From Favolaschia claudopus (lineage: Eukaryota; Basidiomycota; Agaricomycetes; Agaricales; Mycenaceae): 64,000 nucleotides of DNA. The stretch is taken from positions 496,001-560,000 of the forward strand of contig JAWWNJ010000009.1 in NCBI GenBank assembly GCA_037176885.1, written 5' to 3'. The notes below the pieces were generated by a model. It was given only the letters and a program-made list of their open reading frames with translations. It ran no database searches and was not told the DNA's origin. Of the stretch, positions 55,828 through 64,000 are shown piece by piece; position 1 is the stretch's first letter, and the number at the start of each line of letters is the position of its first letter. The position numbers and the translations under genes are program-made.

Positions 55828-58646
55828 ATGGTCGAAATACGGTCGAGATCTGGATCCCTACCCGCTATTCCGGACGATTTGACCATTCCTCAATTCCAGC
55901 TGGACTACCGCGACCCGAATCGACCTATTCGACCTGCTCATGTTCCCTGTTTGATAGACGACGGCTCTGGGAGACGCGTACTCTTCCCTGAGGTCAGCGC
56001 GTTACAACTATCCAATGTGCATCTGCTCTTCATGATTGTAAAGCTCCAACAACGCACGCAAGCTCTCGCTAATTCTCTATCGTCCCTCTATTCCATTGGT
56101 AGTCGTTGTTTGAATTCAATCAGGATGCTACAACTGAATACATATAATATTCCAAGGGGAGGACGACGTCGGTGAGTTCTCCCCCCTCCCTTCCTTTACC
56201 AATGACTCTTGAATATTCCTCCACCCAGTTCTGCTGTTCAGCCGAAACCACGTCGGTAGGTCGTCTTTATCTGCTTCTGGCAATGATTCCAATAAGTCTC
56301 CTTTGCTTCAGACTATCCAGTCGCTATTTGGGCTGTTCATCGGTGAAACGCATACTGTCCCCGCCTGGATCGTGAATTGACTATTCATTTCAGATTGGGC
56401 GGAATTATTTCGCCCGCTAACCCCGACTTCGGCCAGCAGGAGCTTGAATATCAGCTCAAAGCGACCAAAGCTGCTCTTATTATCTGTCACCCAGATGCAT
56501 TGAAAACTTCGGTCTCAGCTGCTCGACAATTCGGCTTATCCTCTGACCGCATCTTGGTGTTCAATGTCGAAGGAAGCACCTCTAACGCTGACTATGTCAC
56601 CGTGGACCATTTAGTCGAGCGAGGAGCCAAGCTAAAAGCCTTTTCTGAACGCAAGCTGAAACCCGGTGAAGGGAAAACCAAGCTTGCGTTTCTCAGTTTT
56701 TCCTCCGGTATATATATATATATGTTTTCTGCAATAAACACCACGAGTCTAACCTAGCTCAGGCACAACGGGAACACCGAAGGTATCGACTTCATCTATC
56801 TTTCGTACCAAACTGACTTAGAATCATAGGCTGTTGTAATTCCTCATATTGCCGTGATAGCCAATGTTCTGCAATTAGCTGCCCATTCCAAAGTCAATCA
56901 AGACTATGCGCCATGGGAGGACCAACGTTATCGACCAGGAGATGTCGCTTCAGGAGGTGAACGGTTTCTCAAACATTTAATTGCATACTGACAGATGTTC
57001 TAGTGCTCCCTCTCTACCGTAAGCCCTCCTGCACTTTCGGTCCGCAAATGTGGCTTAATCCGCGAGATAATCAGACATCTATGGTTTGGTTGTCAATGTC
57101 AGATCTTTCCGTGTTCTGTTTGATCATACTCTCAAATGAATGCCAAAGCTACACTTTTTATTGTACTGTGGCATGGCCATCGTTATTGTGCCGAAGTTCA
57201 ATTTCGAGAACATGCTGAAGAGCATTGTGCGACACCACATTACTCATTTGATGCGAGCTAGGATTTGCAATCGAATTCTCGATATTGACGAAAGTGCAGG
57301 ATTGTTCCTCCGCAAGCGGTACTGCTCTGCAAAGTTTGTCGCAGTCTCAAGGATTCGCCCTACACCTCTCACCGTCAATACTAGCACCCAGCCGTCAAGA
57401 AATACAATCTCAGCGGAATTCGATACATAATGATCGGTTTGTATTCACCGTGATCTCTTTGCAAGCTGAAATCATGCTCGTTAGGTGCCGCCCCACTTTC
57501 CGATGAGGTCAACGAAATGCTGTTTCGCTTGTTCCCTACCGCCCATATAGGGCAAGGATATGTAGCGCTCTTTTCAAGTAACATCATATCCGCCCACTCA
57601 AATTGTTCCTGCCAGGGCATGACCGAGACTTGCACGGTGACGAGCATCTGGTCTATCGAGCGGAAGAGAGGCCTCAGCGGCGGTGCTGGACAACTCGTTC
57701 CTGGAGTCGTTGCCCGAGTGGTCAAGACCGATGGCACAGTGGGAGGTTACAACGATGTTGGCGAACTTGTCGTCAAAAGCCCGTCCAATGCTCTAGCCTA
57801 TTACAATAATCATCAGGCGTACGTTGTCGTTTTCTTTTTTTTGTTGCTTTTCCATTCATTCCGTCTAGCACGAAGGAAACTTTCGTCGACGGGTAACTGC
57901 GGCAAGAACTTCTTCCACCGTTTCTTTGCTCATACTCTTTCAAGTTGGGTGAGGACCGGTGATGAGGTGAAGATCACCACTGACGGCGAGCTGTGGATTA
58001 TAGACAGAATTAAAGAGATTCTGAAGGTGCGTTGCGTTCCATGACAGCCACTCCATTCAGTCCGGCTTTGCGTTGATAGATCTTCGAAGGTCAAGGGATT
58101 CCAAGTCGCCCCGGCCGAACTAGAAGGAACACTGTTGTAAGTCTCAGTTTGCAGGACGAGGACCGAAAGAACGATTATACACTCAGAGACCACCCCGACG
58201 TTTCCGACACCTGCGTTGTTGGCGTCCCGGATGTTCGTCTCTCTGTCGCTTGTTCGGTATGATCAACTGATTCCGATTCCTCAGGAATTTAGTGCGTGTC
58301 GATGCGTTTGCAGCCAAGGCTATTCATCTTCATTGCGCAGGTGGCGAGATACCGTTGGCATTCGTCGTCTTGACTGCAGATGCCGATGCCCGCGTCCAAT
58401 CCAGCTCGAGAGCCTTGGAAGACATCAGAAACTCGATTGTGAAGGTGAGGACTCTGTCGTTATTGGCTCCCGTATCCAAACTGGCCTTCGTAGCATGTGG
58501 CCAGCAACAAGGTAGCCTACAAACATCTCACCGGAGGGGTCGTTTTTGTTCCCTCCATCCCGAAGACTCCGTCTGGGAAGCTCCTACGAAGAGTTTTGCG
58601 CGAGCAGGCCAAAGAGCTTAGAAAGGCGACGAAGGCCAAATTGTAA
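55828..58646 (+). CDS. Peroxisomal adenylate-forming acyl/aryl-CoA ligase (4-coumarate-CoA ligase-like), copy B
   Basis: Paralogue of copy A with matching gene order and motifs. The N-terminus MVEIRSRSGSLPAIPDDLTI leads to SIGEDDVVLLFSRNHV/DYPVAIWAVHRLGG. The P-loop is LSFSSG/TTGTPK/AVVIPH. A5 is classical (IGQGYGMTETCTVTSIW). WVRTGDEVKITTDGELWIID, KGFQVAPAELEG, DHPDVSDTCVVGVPDEFS and IPKTPSGKLLRRVL follow. All introns restore the frame, and one (after HHITHL) appears to use a GC donor (GCGAGC). The stop at 58644-58646 leaves a C-terminal AKL, a PTS1. The A5 motif differs from copy A (YGMTET versus YGTTET), so substrate preference may differ. The substrate cannot be named. Confidence 0.88.
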
Positions 58647-58761
58647 GCGAGTCGTGGTGTACGCTCGTTTTGAGTACCTCGAGAGTTAGCTCTATGTTTT
58701 CGTTAGAAATACAAATTGAATTACAACACAATAAGATAGATTGAAATTCGTCTAGGCCGCC

Positions 58762-59627
58762 CTAATATATCTGGTAGGAAAAATGTCATTATATAGCTGG
58801 ACGACATTCGAAAGCACATACCTCGTCAAATGGTCGTGTGTCTTTGAAACAACTTTCAAAAACTTCGTTCACGACGCGTTCAGCAGTGGCTTTGTCGGGA
58901 CACATCGGATTTCGAGACACCGAGGTGACAGCTCGTCTTCGAACGCAGTCCTACCACGAATATTAGAACGGCGCATTCAAAAAAAAAATAGACAAGTACC
59001 TGGTGATGTTTGGTGAAAGCTAGAGACCCAATGCGCAGTTCGCGGGAAAACCTGCAGTCACCGCTGAGACTGTTCGCTCGAATCTTCCAAGGATGAGTCC
59101 ATCTCTTGCCCTAGGACCACGGTGGAATAAAACTAACCTCGCTGCACGCATGGTGCCTCAGATTAAGCCAGTTGACATTGAACCGACAATGGTCGAACAT
59201 ATGTATCATTTCGTGCATCATTGTGTTCTCCATATGCGCGTCCCCGAAGAATACGCCCTGGCAAAGAACAATTGCGCCTCGTTGTGGATTGAAGCCGCCA
59301 GCGGACCTGCCGTCGCAGGGTGCGCAGATGATATTTGACGGTGGAAGTTCGCACCCAGCCGCCTTGAGATGGTTAAGCATAAATACGACCCCAGGACCTG
59401 CCCAGCATTGACTGAGAATGCCAAAACAACGGGATGCGAATCTTCAACGCACTCCGTTGCATTAAACGCGATTTCTTCTCTTCACAAGACTTCCGGGACT
59501 GTTCTACGAGATAGTCGAGGCGCTCATCGTCTGTAACACCGAGACCGGTGACGAGCATTGCCGTCCTCCGCCATTTCTCGAATGCACTTGGATTTTCTGG
59601 TGGTTTTGAGTTGTCCGCCTCCGTCAT
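58762..59627 (-). CDS. ATP23: Mitochondrial inner-membrane metalloprotease ATP23
   Basis: Atp23 is an intermembrane-space zinc protease that processes the Atp6 precursor and helps assemble ATP synthase. The ATG at 59627 gives MTEADNSKPPENPSAFEKW. Exon 1 joins SPGVVFMLNHLKAAGCELPP, then NIICAPCDGRSAGGFNPQRG, GVFFGDAHMENTMMHEMIHM with the HEMIH zinc motif (HExxH), and NLRHHACSE. Later exons give IRANSLSGDCRFSRELRIGS, TKHHQDCVRRRAVTSVS, NPMCPDKATAERVVNEVF and SCFKDTRPFDEIY. The final exon supplies only IY and the stop at 58762. The cysteine pattern is complete. It is convergent with ligase B and diverges from the next gene with 115 bp between start codons. Confidence 0.92.
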
Positions 59628-59742
59628 GGAGGAAAATTGGTTGTCACGTGCAGGTCATGCTGGCCCAAACAACGCGTACACAAACGTACGTAACGCGCTG
59701 GTTGAAGACGCGACGCGCTGTGACAGAATGTGACATCCCACC

Positions 59743-60880
59743 ATGCCTTCCACCATTCTCGTTGAATCGACCAATACTGTCAAACGCTCCCGTTCCTCCA
59801 ACCTAAATGCTCGTGGGGAGCCGGCCAAGAAGAAACAGTGCTCGAACGAGCGTCAAGCACGTTGTCGAGGTACCCCTACACGCGTCTCGCCGACGCGCCG
59901 CTCGAGATTGAATACGACATTGATACAGTGGAAAGCCCCAAGAGAGTTAGGAGCCCCGCCTCCGATTTGGAAACGATACTTCGCAGATTGGCCAAGAGTG
60001 TCGATTCTGCTACTGTGAAAAAGCTGAAGGGATTGGTCGCTGGTATGCACTCCAAAACAGTATATCGCCGTGTCGTTCTCATTCATTTCATTGTCGCAGG
60101 TAGAGAACAAGATCCCATTAACGTTGCCGTGCGCTCCATGATTGAGCGGATTCAAGACATCGTCGCGGAAAAGTTCCAAGGTTTTAGCACGAAGCTGCTA
60201 CAGGTCGAACTTTACCTCGAATGGCTACTCGAATACGACTTCGTGCTCAAGGCCATTCAGGTATGCAGTTTGTTATACTGTCGACGCGTTTTGACGCGTA
60301 TTTACACGCGCAGAACGTTCTTCGCGCCAAACTACAAACGTCGATTGGAAAACCACTATTTTCCGTTCTATTCCACTTGATCGAAGAATTTATCTGCGCC
60401 GTCGACGCCTACCAAGATGGCTGGTCCGACGAGGCAGAGGCTGCTGGTACGCGGTGTTCCTGGGTTATGACATTGGTAGAGGAAACGAAAGACTCTTCCA
60501 CTGACGAACGGTCGGTCGCGGCGGTTCGGGGGGCAGAAACATGGCTCGCACAATTCGATGCTGTGATGGCACTGGCGGTGAAGTGCTACAAATCCGAATG
60601 TGCGGACTACAAGCAGCTTGCTCGGACCATTGGCTCTAAGCAGGAGACATTGTCTCGGAGTTGTTGTCTGCTCAGCGAGCAAACAGGATTCGGCGACGCC
60701 GATGACATGGGTTCGTCACCCAGAATTCGATACTGAACATTTATTCTGAACATTCCATTTGCAGGCTTTGGATTGTTGGTGACAACGAGAGAAGCTATGT
60801 TGAGATGGAGAGGGCGGGTATGTGTGGTGTTCTTCGAGTGGATACATTCACTCACAGTGAGTCCAGGAACCCAGTCCTGA
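59743..60880 (+). CDS. Unrecognised helical protein
   Basis: The ATG at 59743 opens a basic N-terminus (MPSTILVESTNTVKRSRSS and PAKKKQ, nuclear-localisation-like). Introns with donors GTACCC, GTATGC and GTATGC join RVESPKRVRSPASDLETIL, VAGREQDPINVAVRSMIERI and FVLKAIQ/NVLRAKLQTSIGKPL in frame. The middle is helical and amphipathic (TKLLQVELYLEWLLEYDF and LFSVLFHLIEEFICAVDAYQ), suggesting a helical-bundle protein. A last exon gives GFGLLVTTREAMLRWRG. The exact end is unsure: an intron at about 60829 would stop soon after its acceptor, and reading through stops at 60880. I recognise no domain. It shares a 115-bp divergent promoter with ATP23. Confidence 0.6.
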
Positions 60881-61077
60881 AGACAGCGGGTACGACTCTT
60901 GAGAACTGGAGATCTGGCGTAAACCAACATCTATTACTTCGGGCGGCATGGACTCGGAGGAGTCCAATGGAGCTGCACGACGCGTCTTGCTAATTAAATC
61001 ACGTGTATATTTGTCTTTCTCATCTTCCAACACCTTGTTCTTCACTTTGAGTCTTCATCGACGACCCACCGTTCACA

Positions 61078-61615
61078 ATGAAAGTAACTGTCGACGGAAC
61101 AACAATCGCAGAGTCCGACAACACTGTCGTGGTTGAGGGCAATCACTACTTCCCGCCCGACTCGGTCAAGAAGGAGCTTTTCAGCGACTCGAACACCTCG
61201 TAAGCTGATGCTACTGCGATCGCTGGACTCTAACGAGGATGGAACGGCAGCACTGTGTGTCCTTGGAAAGGGTATGTGGTTCACGCCTGTGAAGTATCTA
61301 ATCTCATCGGACTTTTTAGTACCGCGTCATACTACAACGCAAATGTAGGCGGCAAGGACATCAAGGATATTGCTTGGTACGTCCGCCTCTTCTCGATGCC
61401 TCGCGATTGTCAACGTGGAATGGTAGGTACTATCCGTCTGCCTATGACAAGGCCAAGAATATTGAAGGATATGGTGAGTTCATTGAATTACATCATGCTC
61501 GCCTCTGAGTGACCGGGTCTTTCCAGTCGCCTTTTATAAGGTAAGTTGAAGAGCATCGAAACGTCGAGTGCCTACTCAGCTTGCGGATGTATAGAATAAG
61601 GTCACGATCCAGTAG
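61078..61615 (+). CDS. DUF427 family protein built from micro-exons
   Basis: A 93-residue protein of the DUF427 beta-barrel family, function unknown. Six exons: 61078-61199, 61251-61271, 61320-61376, 61427-61473, 61527-61540 and 61595-61615. Spliced, they read MKVTVDGTTIAESDNTVVVE, NHYFPPDSVKKELF, then STVCPWKGTASYYNANVGG, DIAWYYPSAYDKAKNIEGY and VAFYKNKVTIQ. The invariant CPWKG motif lies in a 21-nt exon, and another exon is only 14 nt. All donors are GT and all acceptors AG, and the total length (282 nt) is divisible by three, so the model is well supported. Its stop lies 99 bp from the stop of the convergent WD40 gene. Confidence 0.88.
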
Positions 61616-61714
61616 TTTCGTGCGCATCGCTTGAACCAAGAATAACTTGTACAATTATTCGAAATGCACTTGTAAAGTAATGATCAAGTCAAGAGTAAGA
61701 GACAAGATTCCGCG

Positions 61715-64000
61715 TCATTCAGACTCGTCCGAGTCTTCGTCCATCGCATCATTTTCAGCACCCTCCATCCTCAGCTCTCCGATCGTGTTGTATGGTATTC
61801 TGTCGTTCAACCAGCGACCCCAGACTACATCGACGCGGCAAAGACCGGATGCCGTTGAGGAGGCGAGAAGGCCCGATGCCGCGATACCGTTTCCACAGTT
61901 CCATACGACACGCTGGACACCAACCTCCGTTGGCCACGCCCCTGCACTAGTTGGAGCCATATGAGTGAAATCCCTACCCTTAGCCTTCTCTGCGCGAACT
62001 GCCTTGGTCTGTGTAGGACGATCTTGTGCTTCCTGAAGTGAATCTGAGATTTCGCAACTCAGTATCTGACGAAATGTACCTGGGGTAGAAACCGCTCCAG
62101 CATTCTGAATTCTTTGGTGTTGCGGCTATAATCGAGTTGATATAATTTGTGCACGAAAAAGGGCTAGCAAATGTGAGTGTCCAATGCTTAGAACCTAAAT
62201 TATGTACGTACGACAGAACCGCCCCGGCGAGTGGATCGGAGTGCATTGGTCGTGCTACAAGCACCGTCTGCGGAGCCAACTGCCAACTGAGGATGATAAT
62301 CTGAGGCGTTCAAACTCTGTCGTCGTGTTTAGCGGGAATTAATCATTGACGAGTCTACGTTCAATACCCAAATCGGTCCTTGAGGCTCCATCAAAATATG
62401 TCCTCGCCCAAGCATGCTAGGAGAGACTGAATAAACTTTGACAATGTTTTCGTGGTCAATTGTTATAGGTCCTCCGCCAAACGGAGAGTATGTCATCGCG
62501 TTGATCACATCTGGGAAATCATGAGCTCTGCAGACTGGACGAAACAAGGCATAAATACCTCGAGTGCGATTCATGACTGAGCAATGTCCCTCACGAATAT
62601 CCGTGAGGCATTCAAGCCCGTCATAACCGCCGCTGCAAATGACTGTCGGATCTCCATCTAGACGAGGAGCACCTGAGGGCCAGCTGGGCGGTGCACGAAC
62701 CCAGGCAATCGCGCGTATCGCAGACTGGTGAACGGTAAGATAGTGGGTCGGTAGTATATCCGTAGGTAGAGCTGGGTCTGAAACACATTGTTCACTAACG
62801 GCAGTCAAGCAAGGGATAGCATACCTGGACCGGAGCAGTCTTTGAGTACCTGACCGAGATGGTACACTGCAATGATACCTGCACCCACTGGTCAGCATGA
62901 ACTCCAGTCCGACAAACACACAGATGACCATGAGTAGTCCCAATAGCAACAAGTTCACTGTTCGCCCAGTCGAACGACCAACAAGCAGTCTCTTCTAAAT
63001 CTATCCGAATCAGTGGTTCAGAAATTCTGACTGACAGAGCGACGTTAGCAGGATTTCAACTGAGTGGGCTTTCGTCACCATACCAAAAACAGGTTTCGTA
63101 AGATCATGGCCCGCAGGGGTAACATCTAACGGTTCAGGGACCACAAAAATCGAGAAAGAGCCGTCTTCAAATGTCCCTGCTATCAAACCAAGCTTTCGAG
63201 GTCGGGTCGTCTTGTCATTGATCTACATGCGGCAGTGAGTGGGTGAGAACGTGGCTGTCTAGTTTCATACAAACCGAATCATGCGAAGGTAACGGACACC
63301 ACTTGAGATCCTGAGCTGGGCCACTGTCAATACACAACACCAGTGCGCATCTCATCACTCCTCTATCATTTTTGCTCAATGTTCCAGGTTGGGAAGGGCT
63401 GAGCGTCCAGATCTGTATACAGGCTGGGGCAGGTCGTTTGACCTTGACACCAATATCCGGCGAGTGTGACGCAGTTGAAAGCGGGGCGACGGCGATATAT
63501 TGAGTGAACGAGCGACCTGGAGAAGGGAGTGAGCAGAGCAAAAATGAGCGAGAGTGGAGTACCTTGTCTATCGCTAGAATTTATTGGACACCAGTCGAGT
63601 CCCCATGCCGGGGCTCCTGGATTGAAGATGTGCGATGAACTCTCAGGTATGAATTCGGCTATAAAAATAAGCGTGGATGAGCTGAAACATGGCGGGAACT
63701 AACAATTTTTCCGACTCTCAAACATCGGTATGTCTACAAGATGTTGTTGGCCAAACGGACCAAAAGAACAAGAAACGGGAGGAGGAGGTTTGAGATTTCC
63801 TTCATCGGTTGTGATAGTATCCGTCGGAAGATAAGGAGTAGCTTCACTGAACAAAACGCGTCGTCGAACAAGATCGAGGAATTGGAAATAGAAGCGCACT
63901 CTAAACTGAGAATCTGTAACCCAGGCTTAACTTGTATATTTTGGTGAACGAATGGCCGTCGACTGGCTTCGTCTTCGACGTCGCCACCTTCTTTGAACCA
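61715..64000 (-). CDS. WD40 protein, probable TFIIIC subunit (Tfc6/Sfc6/GTF3C2-like), 5' end outside the window
   Basis: The C-terminal part of a WD40-type protein resembling the TFIIIC subunit that contacts the B-box of tRNA genes for RNA polymerase III. Blocks in order are WGLDWCPINS-like sequence near 63.6 kb, PTHYLTVHQSAIRAIAWVRA, VICSGGYDGLECLTDIREGH and DVINAMTYSPFGGGPITIDH. ENIVKVYSVSPSMLGRGHIL, VGSADGACSTTNALRSTRRG and PFFVHKLYQLDYSRNTKEFR follow. The end is GIAASGLLASSTASGLCRVD and an acidic tail (NDAMDEDSDESE). The stop is at 61715-61717. The gene extends beyond 64000, so the N-terminus is unseen. Family assignment comes from block similarity recalled for fungal TFIIIC subunit 6 and is probable rather than certain. 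Confidence 0.68.

Noticed and set aside
56709..56724. TA-rich microsatellite in ligase B as a functional element
   Set aside because: It is a simple dinucleotide run just inside an intron donor, with no sign of function.
1..64000. tRNA or rRNA genes
   Set aside because: I found no stretch with paired A-box and B-box sequences and a foldable cloverleaf. A short gene could still be missed by eye.

Overview
The window reads as a chromosome segment of a filamentous basidiomycete, most likely an agaricomycete. Almost every gene is cut by many short introns of about 46-60 bp with GT-AG (occasionally GC-AG) ends. The gene set is fungal: C-4 sterol methyl oxidase, Kre6/Skn1 glucan-synthesis protein, GT15 mannosyltransferases, an Asi-type RING ligase, Pex8 and several F-box-like proteins. 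Secreted plant-polysaccharide hydrolases (GH35 beta-galactosidase, GH3 beta-xylosidase) suggest a plant-matter-degrading lifestyle. About 26 genes alternate on both strands with 100-900 bp gaps.

Layout: 0-8 kb holds the edge of an unknown gene (-), ERG25 (+), a tail-to-tail pair of 2H phosphoesterase paralogues (+/-) and the CHL1/DDX11 DNA helicase (-). 8-18 kb holds a secreted GH35 beta-galactosidase (-), ESCRT-II VPS25 (+) and a Prp24/SART3-type U4/U6 snRNP factor (-). 18-26 kb holds an F-box protein (+), a short-chain dehydrogenase (+), a third 2H phosphoesterase (+) and a Kre6/Skn1 protein (+). 26-34 kb holds a secreted GH3 beta-xylosidase (-), a tandem GT15 pair of which the upstream copy is broken (+), and an F-box-like protein (-). 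34-44 kb holds a disordered protein (+), a multi-membrane RING ligase (-), a second copy of the F-box-like protein in opposite orientation (+), a mitochondrial carrier (+) and a single-pass surface protein (-).

45.2-48.9 kb is the most striking stretch. Three apparently identical 1237-bp non-coding units stand head-to-tail. Each has imperfect terminal inverted repeats, the units are separated by TTTTCA, and the whole array is bracketed by the perfect 8-bp duplication TTTTCAAG. This is best explained as a tandemly amplified non-autonomous hAT-like DNA transposon.

49-59 kb is a small peroxisome neighbourhood: Pex8 (C-terminal SRL) followed by two adenylate-forming acyl/aryl-CoA ligases, each ending in AKL, with a small SnoaL-like protein between them. 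The second ligase and the SnoaL-like gene share a divergent promoter with a perfect palindrome of GATA sites. 59-64 kb holds ATP23 protease (-), an unrecognised helical protein (+), a DUF427 protein built from micro-exons (+) and the 3' part of a TFIIIC Tfc6-like WD40 protein (-) running off the right edge.

Gene models were spliced by eye, using reading-frame continuity, splice consensus and family motifs. Outer boundaries are firmer than every internal junction.
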